Below are positions 11,586-25,158 of a stretch of 64,000 nucleotides of DNA, piece after piece. Position 1 is the stretch's first letter, and every line of letters begins with the position of its first letter. A program made the translations under genes and the position numbers. A model generated the notes under the pieces. It saw nothing but the letters and a program-made list of their open reading frames with translations, made no database searches and was not told the DNA's origin. The stretch is from Sphagnum compactum (Eukaryota; Bryophyta; Sphagnopsida; Sphagnales): positions 2,914,001 to 2,978,000 of the forward strand of contig OZ234493.1 of assembly GCA_965153455.1 (NCBI GenBank), given 5' to 3'.

Positions 11586-14500
11586 TCAAATGAAGGAATG
11601 CGTTTTGCTGAGTAACAGCCATCCATCCCAATTCCATGGATTGACATCAGGGCTGATCAAGTAAAAGCTATATGCCATGGCTATCCCCACAGCAATTGTG
11701 ACAGATGCCTTTGCACAAGATGGAACCCAAGACATCTTCCCTTGAAGGGCTTTGCAGACGCGATCTGCAGCCTTCAGCTGCCCCTCCAGTTCCAGGTTCC
11801 CTTTAGCTGTCTGGAGCACATGCTTGTGCTGCTTCACCAAAACACTCATCAATTAGTGCTCTACCATAAATCCTAGCAAAGATTGGATTGGAAGAGGAAG
11901 GAAATGAAACATGCCATGTTTGTTGCTTTCCTTAAGCAACAAACAGCCAACATGTCGCAAGAATTGTGCATTCTCAAAGTCACCCCTACACACCACAAAA
12001 GAATCATCCTTTGCACTTGCACCCTCATGAGAAGTCTCCAAATCGACCAGGATGATATGCACTTGGATCACTGACTGGGACAGCAAGAGAGCACATTGTC
12101 CGATTACCTTTGTTCGGAACACCTGGACAGTTCTTTGCAGATCAGACAGTGGTGTCAGGTGTGCAACTGTGTCCTTCCAGTCAGAAAGCAGATGGCCAAG
12201 AACATAACTACTTGCTTTCAAATTCTCCAAGTACAACTTTTCCTGCAAGAAGCCAAACACTGCTAAATTATGCATCCTTGAAAGTATTGACAATAACTTC
12301 TGATGCTAGTCAATATGACACTTGTTTTAGACAATCTGGGAACAATCTGGAGATCAAGAAACCAGCAATTCCATCACAGCAACCACTATAGAAAGAGTTC
12401 AAGAGCTAAGATACATACCCATTGTTTGTGACATTCAGGATTCTGAGTCAAACACCAACTAAAATTTTTGTAAGCTTCTACTGATAGTGCTTCCACATCT
12501 GCACCCACACACATCAACATCAGAGGACTATTCTCTAGACCAACACACAATCAGTGCTATGCACTGTCTGTGGCTGTTGATTTTGCATGTCATGTTGACA
12601 AACCTGACATCAGAGGCAGAAAACAAATTTGAGGCTCATAACAACCTTCAGAGAGAGCTGCCAAGCTCAAGGGCAGAAGCTGTTGTGCAACTGGCCGAGT
12701 GGCTTTGCTCCGGAATGTCCCTGCCAATGCAATCTCCCTCACTACTGGATAAATCAACTGAAACCTCTCTGTTGCCTACACCCCACATGAATACACCCAG
12801 TTAGTGTGAGGTGTGTAGACCAGCTGGTAATCATCCACAAAACAGTTGGGGAATTCAAGAAGGTGAGAAGATCTGTGGACTCCAGTAAAGAACATGGGAC
12901 TAAGATATACGACCAGACAAACAACAAAGACCATCATTCACCCTACAACACATCACCAACCCTGGTGGACAAAGATGATAAAATATCAGAATACTTACCT
13001 TTGTCCGAGCTGAGTCTGAAGGAAAGGAAACCCGCATTATTAAGTCAAGGGACATTGGAGGGACCAGTCTTTCTCCTCTCCGCAGAAAACCATTGAGTAA
13101 TACAGGACGTGCTTTCTTTAGGTTTACAAATAAAACACTGCCAGAACACAGTTAACTATTTAGGTTGGAACTAATTGAACTGCTACAAAAAGCCCAATAT
13201 TCTGTTGTCTGAAGCACATCAAGCTGCACACTATGGGACACTTAACTCACAGATATCCAATTGAAATCAGATGCTTATATCAATCCGGTCAGAAAAAAAG
13301 TCTCAGACCTCTCAACAAATTGAAGGACAGTGTCCCGAGAAGAGGGAGTGCTCGACTTTCCAACAGCAAATGGCAACAAGTTGTGCACCCACAGATACAT
13401 TCCTGAAACCAAATCTCCTTGGGCTACCTGTCACATGTGAAGATGCACAGACAAAATCAGTATGCTTGTTCCTTGTCAACAACCATGTAATTAATTCCTC
13501 ACAGCAGCAAGAAAGATTAATAGAAAAGTTGTTTTCTGTCAATGGTAAATCTCCAACATTTATACAGTAAGCTTGTAGAGCACCTTTTCCCAGATCTTAG
13601 GAACAAACAAAATTTGGTATCTCACAATTACACGTATGTGAATGTGTACTGTTCTCTTAAAACCCAATGCAGGCAGCTTTTACAAATTGGTACCTTACAG
13701 TCAAAATCAGGCAATCTCCAAAAGCTATTATAATCACCTTTGTGTACTAGTGGTGAAAATACTTGCAAACAACTCTCACGAACTATTATTGATGTCACAG
13801 AATTTCTTCAGGGCTTGATATTTACAACTGCATATGTAATTATACCCATCAACACATTCCTTTGGAAATTAGGCTCTGTCACAAACAGGTCCATATGGGT
13901 CATCGCTCCACCTTCAGTAGACATGCAAATAACTGTTGGAAGTTGTAACAACTAACCTGGCCATAAGCCCATACTAATGTGGGAAGCTTGTCCTGCCCTT
14001 GGAATTGAGAGCGCACTGTGTCAGCTTGCTGATGAAGCAGGTCAGGCTTTCTCCTCAACAAAATGGCCAACAGTACCAGAACACCTAGCTGCAAAACCCA
14101 GCTCACATTTAAAATGACATGCAAAAATTCACTACTGAGCTGTACGAAAACAATCCAAAGTCTAATGACCTCCTATAAACCAGATAAGATAACCACCATG
14201 CTATTCTCCCTTCTTGTATGTAACTGGACACTTAATTGCATTGCAAAAAATGAAAAATCTGGCACTACCTGTTGACAAACATGCAAAATGTCTTTCAAAG
14301 TGACAACCTATAACTTCTTAATCTTAAGTACCATAAGAGCTACTCTGGATGGTATCTATAAGATTGCAGAGAAGACTCCATAAAACACATAAGATAACTG
14401 TTCTATTATGGATGCTTATCAGGATAACTCCACCATACTCACCACGATCCTGCTTAGAACACAGGATAGCACAAAATTTATGAAAACCCTAACTGGCGGA

Positions 14501-16528
14501 CTGCCATTCAACAAGAGAAGTCTACTTGCCAAGCCTATCCAAAGCAAATAAGAAGTTGTCTGACAGAAAGTAATAAGAACACAGAGGGAAAATGCTTACT
14601 GGAGAAGAGCATGAACTTACTTTTGTTTTCCCAGAAGGTTGGGGGGTTGCTTTGGAGCCTTTGTGCGATCCTGATTGCTGGGATTGCGAATCCTCCAAAA
14701 CCTCTTTCAAAAGCCACAGCATGAACTTCGAGAGTGCTTCATCAGGTCTTTGTGAGAACCAGTCACCCATCATCTTACTCACACCCTCTGGTAGATCACA
14801 CAATGGTATCTGCAGTAACTCCAATTTTTTTCAGACAGGATTAATGGTATTGCAACCACTGATCAGCACTATGCAGACCACCCAAGAGGTAGAATTAAGT
14901 CTTGTGGTCCCAATAATAACTACAGCTGTGAAACCTTCAAACTGTAAAGGACTAACAGCTCATGCATGATATGATGAACTTGAAGGTCATCATCCATAAT
15001 CAGGAAAGTATGGAAAAAAAGCCTTTGACTCCATACAGAGGCTGACCTCAATTGTCTTCGAAATGGAAGCTTCTCGAAGAATTTTGTTCCAAGCAAACTG
15101 GGAACTGGTAACAGTGACAAATGCACGAGCAAAGTAATCCGCACATCGCATGAGCTGTACATCAGGAACAGAAGCAAAAGATTCCTGCCAAATGTCACCA
15201 GCAGAAATCTGCATCAGAACAGCTGCAAACATTCATTGACACTCCATTGTACAGCTGATGACAATCCTGGGTTCACCATGTCATCCTCTCCTTTGAAACT
15301 CCTATGTACAGATCACCATCAGTTCTCTGCTTCTGAGTATCAGACAGCACTGAGAACCTCTTTACAAGCCAAGTCCAATTCTTCCCTCTCTTTTACTCAT
15401 CCTCTTCATTAAGTCTTTGACACAAGATCAAACTTCCTTTATGATGTGCAGAACTCCTGTCTGGCCTCCACAGCAGAAGCAAACAGTCTCCCAATTTCCT
15501 GAGTGAAACTCATTGAAGGTGGTCTGTATTAAACAGTTCTCACTAGAGCCTTCTGATCATGATAATTAACTACCATGCAGCTTTGAAGCTCTCATAGCAG
15601 GGCTGCTTTGACATGTTTTTTGTACCATCACCAGGACTGTCATAACAGTTTCCATGGGTACATAATGATGGATGTATGAGGTTGAAGTTTGAATCTAGGT
15701 ATCTGTTGCTGAACAAAAAAGCAAAGCTTGAACACCATGCATATTGTGATGCATAACGAGAGTTGACTGTGTCGGGTTTGCAGCTACTACTCTGGCTTGG
15801 ACTTGACTCAGCATTCAGGGCAAAAATTGTGTTGGGTTCAATTACAGACAGCAGCTACAGAGCACTTCAGGAAAATTGGTTCCTGTCTACATTGGTCAGT
15901 TGAGGAGCTTCAGAACATTGTGCAATGAAGCAATTCTGGCACTTCGCCATGGATCACCCCAACTGCAAAGCCAAACCCTAGACCCCAAACTCCAAGATGA
16001 GCACACAGATACTATATGTAGTGCTAGTTGAAGACATCAGCTTCTTACTGTGATGTCTGCAAGGAAGGTTGAAAGATCGGATGGATCAATTGCTGCGGCT
16101 GCATCAGCTACAGTTACTTTAGGTTTACTTGATTTCTTTGGCTTCGTCTTCGTCAATTCACCACCCACTGCAACAGTGCCTTCTTCAGGCTGATGTTCCC
16201 CGCCTACATCCCCCTGCTCTTCCCCTGATTCTCCTGCAGCCAATGCAGCTGCAATCCTTGCCTCTCTTCGCTTCCGCCTCTCAGCTGCCTCTGTCTCTAG
16301 AGCTTGGAACCCCTTGGGCTCAGCAGGTTTTGCTCCATTTTTCTCTACCTCCTGCTGCCCTGTTGCTATGCTTCCCTTCATCTCCTGCCGCCGCTGCTTC
16401 TTCACATTTGTCACTTTCTTCCACCCGTGATCCTTTGCATTCCCATTCCTGCTCTCCACACCATTGTTGTAGCTCCCTCCATTCTCCAACACACCGTTGC
16501 TGTCTACATCTAAACCATCTGTCGCCAT
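11586..16528 (-). CDS. TMEM214-like (DUF2359) ER membrane protein
   Basis: Ten exons in coding order: 16528-16049, 15184-15047, 14809-14621, 14088-13957, 13427-13309, 13137-12999, 12775-12646, 12498-12419, 12242-12108 and 11828-11586. They total 1785 bases, one frame, 594 residues. Every junction is GT-AG. Residues 1-160 are polar and charged (HGWKKVTNVKKQ near residue 35; KPKVTVADAAAAIDPSDLS before the junction). Then come DVQLMRCADYFARAF, a hydrophobic LGVLVLLAILLRRKPD near 270-285, FQGQDKLPTLVWAYGQ, GDLVSGMYLWVHNLLP, and LRRGERLVPP near 365-375. A C-terminal membrane span lies near 551-572. This order matches plant TMEM214 homologues of about 600 residues. Human TMEM214 is an ER protein linked to stress-induced apoptosis; the plant role is unproven. 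The last acceptor is AAGCAG, so one extra Gln is possible. Confidence 0.92.
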
Positions 16529-18068
16529 GATCCCTTACCTCCTATCAAACCCCACAACAAATCGCCCAGTATTACTTCACAAAACCCCCCAAAAAAAAAT
16601 CAAAACAAAGCACACCGATGCACAAAGTTCCTTTCTCGTAACCCTCTCAATCAAGATTACCATCAAAGTAGATCATGTCTGGGAGAAAACACACATCAAA
16701 ACACATCCCGAAAACCCCAGCTTTTTCTTGGAGACAGACCCAAACACACAAAACTCAGACAAACTGCACAAAGATCATCATCATCAACCAGCAGCAAAAC
16801 CAAACCAATCCATAAGAGTACCAACTCTCCGAAGACCCTAATGAGATGCAAACAAAGAGAGCCGTTCCAAAAACCGAGCTCATCACTCTCACCTTAGAAA
16901 GCACAAAACCTCTGCCAAGGTCCGTCAAGTTCAGGCCCGATAATCTCACGCAATACTCCACCAAAAGCGCTGAAATTTGAGACGAACACTCCTCACGCAC
17001 TGCAGTATGCGGATCTGTAACCGGCTACTGCAACAAGCCACTTAAATCGTGAACAAAAAAAAAAAGCGTGCAAATCGATCTCGACTGCGCGAGCAGCACA
17101 TCCACCCCACGACCCTGCAAACAAGATCGCGAGGAAAGACCACCTTCGTGTCGGGCGTGGCACGCTCGGGTTGGTCGACATCCTCATAGAAAAGACGATT
17201 CTGAGTCACGGAAAGTGATCCTTTCTTGGCACGGAAGGGAAAACACTTGGAGCCGGGGAATGCACACTTCACTGAGTTCCATCCGAAATGCTGAGTAAAA
17301 GACGTGAAATGGTCGGATTACGTCCCGGAATATGTCGATCCTGTGGGGGCCAATAAACAACTTATAAAAAAGGACTCAATAGTAGGGTACCTACTATAGA
17401 AGGGTACCTACTATACTAGGCATAAGGTCTTTTTCTCACACTTTCTAGTAGGCGTAAGATCGCTCTTATTCCTAAGGCTTCGTGATTTACATATGTTTAA
17501 GCTTATGATAGGATTCACCTCATTATTTAATTTAACTTTTTTTTTTTGGGGGATGGTTCGAAAGTTGATTTTTTTAAATGAATTTGATTTTTTTTGGATT
17601 TTGATGTTTTCAAAGTGTCTCACCCCAAAAGTTCCCATGGTATTCCCAAGTACATTCCAAATGGGTTCCCAAAGTGTTCCTCAACATGTTCCCTTATGTT
17701 GTTCCTTATTTTGAATAAAGGTGTAAATAGGACCCATGTAGGGCGAAAATTGGAAGCCATTGTTGGAGATGCCCTTATATATTATTAAAGTTTAAGGCTA
17801 GGACGTAAGACATAAGACCTTAAAATCTTTTAGTTTAAACACAAAATCCTAAAACCTAAAAATTGTACACGTTATCTAAATCTAAGACCATAGCCTTCAC
17901 CTAACCCTAAGCCTTGGACCTTGTTAAAAAACCCTAAAACTCACTTAGTCTAGTTTTTTACTAGATTTAGATTTAGATCCATGAAGACACACACATTGGG
18001 TTTGGTTCTAAGGGTCAATTTACACCCAAGCCTAGCTGAAAACCTAAAACTAGTCGACATTAGTTATA
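16529..18068. other. 5' flank of the TMEM214-like gene and spacer
   Basis: 16529-17300 is less AT-rich and is the likely 5' UTR and promoter of the minus-strand gene. At 17385-17416 the sequence GGGTACCTACTATA occurs twice in tandem and contains the palindrome GGTACC. 17450-18060 is AT-rich with many short CCTAAAACC-like, degenerate telomere-like motifs. No gene is supported. Confidence 0.4.
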
Positions 18069-18374
18069 CTAGTGTGAACCCGGTGCATAATGCACTCGTC
18101 AAGCTCCCCCCTGCTCGGTCCTTCCCATTGCCCACTCCGGTTCTTTACCCCGTCGACCCCCCCCCTCGTCCTTCGCATTTTTCACTCCGATTCTTTAACC
18201 TATTGATCCCCCCCCCCCCCCGTTCCCCTGTTATATATAATTAACTTCCCGCCCCGTGCTGGCCCCCCCCCCACCCCGTTACCAAGCCCTGTCACCCGCT
18301 ACTTCACCGGCCTCTCCCTCCCCCACCCCCCAAAACCTCCGTCACAGACAAACTTACTGAATTAATATATATGA
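18069..18374 (-). mobile_element. Non-autonomous Helitron-like element, short class
   Basis: On the minus strand it starts TCATATATATTAATTCAG and ends with a GTGCATTATGCAC hairpin, GGGTTCACA and CTAG, between host A and T. It is 306 bases long. It is a close relative, in opposite orientation, of the element at 37421-37722: the same 5' start, the same GTCTGTGACGGAGGTTTTGG segment and the same 3' end. It has long C-tracts and no coding capacity. Confidence 0.82.
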
Positions 18375-20214
18375 TGTGATACTGATCTTACACCTATAGA
18401 TAAACATAATTTCTCGCTTTTAAAAATAGGCATAAGATTCTTTTCTTTTCTAGAAAAGATATTCATAAACATAAAGTGCCTTTCCAAGGCATTAAGAGTT
18501 TTTTTAAATGCTTTACATTCGATTTTGTGAAAGAATGAAACAACAATATACATTTCAAAGTTATGAAGCCTAAATATGTTGACCTTAAGCCCCTAAGCCA
18601 TGAATTATCTTCTAACATTCAAAAATTGTTTCGATACCACAAGGGATTTGCTAATGTTGGGCGATTTTTTACTTTTATAAAAAAAACAACCAATTATAGT
18701 TTTTTAAAACATTAAGATAGTTGTACTTCCATCGAAAAATAGAAAATTGAGTCCAATTTTGGTTCGATTTTTTTTTTTAAATTAATTCAAGCTCGATTTA
18801 GGTTCTAGTTTTGGAAATCAAACTCATTTCTAATCTAATTCCATGTAATTTGGTGTAGAACCAACAATTAACTTTCAATTAACCCTCAATTCCAACAGCA
18901 TTTCCCAAAAATATTTTATGAATTGAAAAAAAGTGATTTAAATTTTAATTCTTATCTTGAAACTAGATCCAAAATTAAACCCAAATTTGATTTGGTTTTA
19001 CTAACTAGAATTAGAACCAATGGTTCTATTGGACCAAATTGAATAACCACCCAACATTGGTTTTTATTTACATTTTTCAAACTTAGTTTGTTTGTTCACA
19101 TGAAAAAATAATGTATTGCAATCAAAAAATCTTACATGACTTTTTTGTCCTTCTAATGATGTGTGCCTTGCACTCAATGTTGAAACTAAATCCAGTTCGA
19201 TGGATTGTATTATGCATAAAAAAACGACCAACTTTGTGATTTGTCAACTATGACTATATTTCTCAATTTCACTACAATTTCAACTAGTCACTACATATGT
19301 AACAATTTTAAAATTTTAAAAACCCAATTTAATTGTTCAACATCCTTGATAACAAGATTTACCATTTACATGAAAAATGTTTTGCTCAACCAAATGACTA
19401 ATTTTCTTGCATGAATTCCATGATTAGAACATCTTTAATGCAATACCATAAATCGTTTGCCAACAATAACTTATTGTAACTATCACAAGAGTGTCATTAA
19501 TACTAGCCCATTGGCACCTCTAAACTACAAAAGATCTAAATGCCCCATCAAATTTTCTCATGAACACATGATCAAATAATAAAATAAAGGAGTCCTTTGC
19601 ATGCCATTACATCAAATTTTGTGATATTCAAAGTCAAATGTCTAACTTGTGCTTAAGAATCATAGTCAAAATTGAAATTTCTAAAATTATGTCACAAGCA
19701 CATCGATTTAAAAAGGGAAAACTTTTGGAACTAATAATAACACTAACTTTGTGCATCATTCCTACATGTATCACAAGATCTAGTTAGTGGAAATGGTCAA
19801 AAGTTACATATGTTCTAAGAGTGAATTCAAAGCCACTATAATAAATGTAGATTAACTATAAGCGTCAAGAGACCAACAAGGTCATTAGAAACAAAGTGGG
19901 GAACTATAGAACATGACATTTCTAAATTTGTGGGTTATTTTGGGTTTGTTGTAGTGTTAAACACATCAAAACCTTGTCAAGGACAAAACAAGGTTTCAAC
20001 TTGAAAAAACTATATGGACTTCACAAACAAAGAATTCAACAATGAATAAAAATTAAATGATTTTATTGCTTGAACAAAACATGATGCAAATTATGCATGA
20101 AATGGATTAAGAATATAAAGGGCACAACTTACATTGCCGAAATCAAAAGGTGGCACCCTCCAAACCTTTAATTCTATTATTTATCAAAGATAGTAAACAA
20201 TAAAGGAAGTTTTT
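18375..20214. other. AT-rich spacer
   Basis: No gene, tandem array or terminal repeat seen. The composition is very AT-rich with short A and T runs. It may hold old unrecognised transposon sequence. Confidence 0.4.
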
Positions 20215-21075
20215 AAAAGTTTCCAAAAAGATCCCTGAGAAATATGGTTGGAAATTTGTAGAAATTTTCAAAAAGATCTTTGAAGAATATGGTTGGAGGT
20301 TCTTAGAAATTTTTCAAAAAGATCCTTGAGAAATATGGTTGGAAATTTGTAGAAATTTCCAAAAAGATCTTTGAAGAATATGGTTGGAGGTTTTTAGAAA
20401 ATTTTCAAAAAGATCCCTGAGAAATATGGTTGGAAATTTGTAGAAATTTTAAAAAAGATCTTTGAAGAATATGGTTGGAATTTTTTATAAATTCTCTAAA
20501 AAGATCCTCGAGAAATATGGTTGGAAATTTGTAGAATTTCTAAAAAGATCTTTGAAGAATATGGGAAAAATATGGTTAGAAATTTCTAGAAATTTCTAAA
20601 AAGATCTTTGAAGAATATGGAATGTTTAGAAAATTTCCAAAAATATCCTCGAGAAATATGGTTGGAAATTTGTAGAAATTTCCAAAAATATCTTTGAGAA
20701 ATATGGTTGGAAGTTTTCTTTTTAATTTCAAAAAGATCCTTGAGAAATATGATTGGAAATTTATAGAAATTTCCAAAAAAATCTTTGAGAAATATGGTTG
20801 CAAGTTTTTAGAAATTTTCCAAAGGATCCTTGAAAAATATGGTTGAAAGTTTATAGAAATTTCCAAAAAGATCTTTGATAAATATGGTTGGAAGTTTTTT
20901 TTATTGTACAAAAAGATCCTTGAGAAATATGGTTGGAGGTTTTTAGAAATTTTCCAAAAATATCCTTGAGAAATATGGTTGAAAGCTTTTAGAAATTTCC
21001 ACAAAGATCCTTCAAAAGTATGGTTGGAATTTTTTACAAATCCTTGTAAAATATGCTTGAAATTTTTTGAAGTTT
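20215..21075. repeat. Minisatellite, 45-46 base monomer
   Basis: About 19 tandem monomers built around AAAGATCyyTGAGAAATATG, GTTGGAAATTTGTAGAAA and TTTCC. Successive GATC sites at 20230, 20275, 20321 and 20366 show a 45-46 base period. Alternating variants (CCTGAGAAATATG versus TTTGAAGAATATG) suggest an older two-monomer unit in the first part. The minus-strand open frame over the array is a by-product of the period and composition and is not called as a gene. Confidence 0.9.
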
Positions 21076-21083
21076 CAAGAAGA

Positions 21084-21724
21084 CAACAAACCCATCCTTG
21101 GGTGGTACCACTAAGAACCACATGAAAAAATGGTTAAGGAACTAAACTAAAAAATAAATAAATAATTGAACCATTTTTAAAAAATGAATTCACAACTATA
21201 AACTTTTTTTTTTCATGTTTATCAATTGCATGCCTTAGTATATGGTCTTACTTTTTTACTAGAATAAAAATATAGAAATTGCTATAATTTTTTATTCATA
21301 ATTATCATTGCCCCTTCAGGAATCATGATATTAAACTTTGGAAGTTTGTTACTAAATCATACCTACTCAATTAATTACAAAATTTGAAAATCAAATTGAA
21401 TGCCTCCAAAATTACCTTAAAATTCTATCTCCAACAAATATTCCCCAGCATGTTTCAAACATGTGTTCATAACCAAAAAGCTCGAGGAAAAAAATAACAT
21501 TACTTTTTATTTTATTTTCTAAATGTAATGATTAGAACCATCAAAATACAAAATAGTCTTGATATCATTAAAATTTGAAAATATATACAAGCTAATAAAT
21601 GTAGTCACAAAAAAATTATTATGAAAATCATTATTTATTTATTTTAATATTTTTGTAAAGTTGGATGGATCTCGTAAAATGAAATATGATGTTCCTAATA
21701 GTACCACCCAAAGATGGGTTTGCC
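21084..21724. mobile_element. Element with 30-35 base terminal inverted repeats inside the minisatellite
   Basis: The left end CAAACCCATCCTTGGGTGGT and the right end at about 21690-21724 are inverted copies; after the shared GGGTGGTAC core they continue with ACTAAGAAC versus ATTAGGAAC. Minisatellite-like sequence lies on both sides (before 21075 and again at 21727-21760), so the element appears to have inserted into the array. The interior is AT-rich without coding capacity. A diverged relative of the interior and right end lies at 45540-46155. Confidence 0.6.
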
Positions 21725-21852
21725 CAAGATCCTTGAAAAATATGCTTAAAAGTTTGTATAAGACATAAAATTAACATTAAGTTCTACAAGTGTTTTCACA
21801 TGAATATTTAATAAAATAAATTAGAAGATGTAATTAGAATAATTTTTTTAAA

Positions 21853-22178
21853 AGATAATAGTTAGTGGAAGCTTTTAGAAGGTTAATGATTTTTTAAAAG
21901 TTTCCATTGAATAATATCAGAAAAGGTTCAAAAAGCACCATCCTTTAATCTCACCAACCCAAGTTGTGGCTTTTGTAATCCTAGTCCATTTCTTATTTAA
22001 CTTGCATGTTGCCTTATTTAAACAATAAATTGTCTAGTTCTTGTTCATTATTATTATTATTTTAATCAAGTCTTTAATCCTTCTCCAAATTATATCATTT
22101 TTTTGTCCTTGAGATTATTCAATGGAACCTTTTAAAAGTTCATCAACGTTTTAAAAAGTTCTGCTAACTATTCTTTTA
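21853..22178. repeat. Inverted repeat with a 190-base spacer, core of a foldback structure
   Basis: Left arm 21853-21919 and right arm 22110-22178 are inverted copies; both contain AATAGTTAG and, further along, TTCCATTGAATAAT. Weaker arm similarity extends outward. 22290-22390 holds minisatellite-like monomers in reverse orientation relative to those at 20215-21075. Confidence 0.6.
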
Positions 22179-22390
22179 TAAGTTTTTTCTAAAAACTTTT
22201 GTTGGTTTTGTCTTCTAAAAACTATAAATTTTCTTTTTGGCTAATTACCTCATTTAAAAACTCCTTCCACAAGTTCTCATTACTTCTACGTCTTTTTTAA
22301 AAAATTCAACATATTCTTCAAAGATTTTTCTTTAAAAAATTTAAACTTCCAAACATACAATTCCTCATAGATCTTTCTAAATTTTTTTAT

Positions 22391-23906
22391 TATTATTTAG
22401 TGTCTGTGACAAATCTTCACCTAAAGATGTGTTGTAAAAAAACTTAGAATTATATAAACAACGACATCCAAAAAATGCAACCTTTAGCTTCATACATTGT
22501 TGGTTGTTGTTGAAGGATATCTCACCATGGGCTAACATGTGGGAGGAATTGAGGCATGCATCACCTCCAAAACAAAAAGAGTTTTGAAAGTGTGGAAGAA
22601 ATTCCAACTAGCTTAGTCAAAATCATAGATGTGTAGATCATTTGCAATAATTTTACATTTATACAGAAACTTCAATGACCAAAACAACAAAGGAATTTGA
22701 ACATATGAAGAAGGTGAAAGTAGTGTATGTAATGTGAATTGATGTAAAAACAGTTGCCAACATCATTGTTGTGACTTTCATGAAGGCTTCCATTTTTGAA
22801 AAGGTGACAACCAATATTCAATTTTCCATGCCAAAAACACAAATAATGTCTAAGCATGCAAAAGAATTTTTAAAATTTCAATAAACCAAAAAGTTACAAA
22901 AGTTCAAAGATTGGGAGCTTGCACACGATAGCCACCTAGCAAACTTTGCCTCCCATGAATGCCCCATTTGCCAAGGACGCAACAATAACTCCAAATAACC
23001 CAAATCCCATCCCTCAAGCTATGAATGTAGTTGTTAATACATAACAAAACAACAACCCACATGCAATTGAACTTGTGAAATGAAACACAAGTGCACCACA
23101 AAACAAAAAAAATTGTGCATTTTTTTTCACTAATTATTTCTCAATTGCCACAAATGTTCAATCAAATCATTGCAAAGTTTAAATGTAAGTTTGAATTCTC
23201 TATAACTTTAGTGTCTTGACAAAGCATTACAAAAGATAATCCTCAACAAAATTAAACATCAACATTAAGTTCAACAACCTTCACATAGTCATCACATTCA
23301 TCCTCCAAGATCATATTATGTAAATCCACACATGCCATGAGAATGTCAACTATATTTTTATGGTCCCATTAAAAGCATGGATTTGCAATTATTTGGAACT
23401 GATCTTACAAAACTCTAAAACAACATTCAAGTTGTCTTGGCTATGGACAAGGCAAACATAAAAAGTTGCACATGTGAATAATTATCATAGGAAGGAGATG
23501 ATGTATATTGGTAGAAAGTTGACAAAGAACATCGCAACAAGCAACAATGATTCATTACTAACCTTAATTATACCCCTTCAAAAGTAATTTCAAGGGGTAG
23601 ATTCAAGGAGATGTTTTTACTTTGCATTACATTTATCAAGCCTATGACTTCAATTGTAATATTGTCTCAATTATATAAACTTTGCTTAACTAAATTACAT
23701 TCTAATTTGTTACTTTTATGAAAAGATCGTACCATATGGTGAAACATTCATGAAATTCCAAAAAGGTTTTTGATTGTGCTTGTTCCATTATCAAATGTAA
23801 TATTGGGTTGCCAACCCAAGGATTCGGATGAGTGTTTGAGGATGGGATGCGAACCTCCTAGGATGTCTTAATTTGGGTGTTGGTAAGTTTTAGTTTGGGA
23901 TGTCTT
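22391..23906. other. AT-rich spacer
   Basis: No supported gene or structured repeat on either strand. Short open frames are present but lack family motifs and conserved context. Confidence 0.4.
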
Positions 23907-25158
23907 TGTTAACAGGTAGAAATCTTTAGATTAGTTAATTCCATGGGCCTTTTAATAATTACTAATTATTAATGATAGATTTACCATCCCTTATCCAAGG
24001 GGTGAAGCTAGTGGGATTAAGTAACCTGGGTTAATGAGTGGTTGGGGGATTAATCCACCTAATCATCTAGGAGATTTCTAAGAAGGGATTAGGATAAGGG
24101 CCCTATTTTTAGGGGTCAATGTGGGCCTTGTGTGGTTTTATAGAAAAGGAGGAATAGAGGGGGTGTGGGAGGAATTTAAAGGCATCCGATATTTTTGTAG
24201 GAAGTTGTGGGGAACAAAAAGCTCATGGAGGAATGTGCGAATAGTGGAGGAATATGTTTGTATTTTGTGTGTGATTTTAATGGACGATGGTTGAAGGACT
24301 TGAATTTCTTTTGTTGTGTCTCTATTCTATTAGCAAGTGTGTAAGGTAGGTCATTTGGAGATTGTATAAGTACATCTACTCCCTTAAAATGGTACATTGC
24401 TTCTAAAACAGAGAGCAAGATGCATACCCTTTAGTAGTTTTTGGAAAGGTAAGTTGATGGCTACCACAAGAAGGTAGTGGCTCGTATTTCGGGTAGAAAT
24501 CAAAGTGAGAGAACCAATAGGTGGCGCCTGCAGGCTGAAAGGTTTTGCTACAGGCAATAGACACTAGCTATGAAGGAATCCAAAAGCTGCAAATGGTAGA
24601 GAGTAGTGGAGGAGAGGTCTTTCACTTGCAGGCTGAAAGGTTTTGCTACAGGCAATAGACACTAGCTATGAAGGAATCTAAAAGCTGCAAATGGTAGAGA
24701 GTAGTGGAGGAGAGGTCTTTCGAATAGCTGCAAATGACAAGCAAAACCAATAAAGGGCTTGCAAGCATGGTGGAGTTGGGACAATGGTTATAGAAGGTTT
24801 GCAGACCCCAACAAAGCAATATAGGGGGCATCAAAGGTACTATGAAACCTTGGAAAGTGGTTATTTTCAAATTTTATTCTTTTCCCATGCTACCTTTCTT
24901 TACTTTCCTCCCCTACCTCACTAGATTAACCTACTTACAAGACGATACAAGACGGTAGGTATGTTATTATTCCGTAGACCCTTACCTTCCCCTTCTTCTC
25001 TTTGTGTAGCTCCTTAATTATTATGTGAGTAATCATAATAAAATAAGTTAGTAGAGGGTAGTTGTGTTTACTGAAGTAATAAGGGATTGACCTTGCCCCC
25101 TCAGTTTTACTTCCTAAGAAACAATAATGATCGGGAGTCGCAATTTCACCCCTTAACA
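23907..25158. mobile_element. Solo-LTR-like repeat, copy 1
   Basis: It starts TGTTAACAGGTAGAAATC and ends TTTCACCCCTTAACA, the TG...CA form of LTRs, and is a diverged relative of 36280-37373 in the same orientation along its length. Shared blocks include ACCATCCCTTATy, GGGGTGAAGCTA and GGGTCGCAATTTCACCCC-like ends. It has an internal tandem duplication of period 98 (24529-24624 and 24627-24722). No target duplication was found around this copy and no internal retroelement coding region adjoins it. Confidence 0.6.

Noticed and set aside
20576-21121. 181-codon open frame on the minus strand with repeated Gln-Pro-Tyr-Phe-like units
   Set aside because: It is the translation of the 45-46 base minisatellite. 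Its internal repeats follow the DNA period and it has no family motif outside the array.
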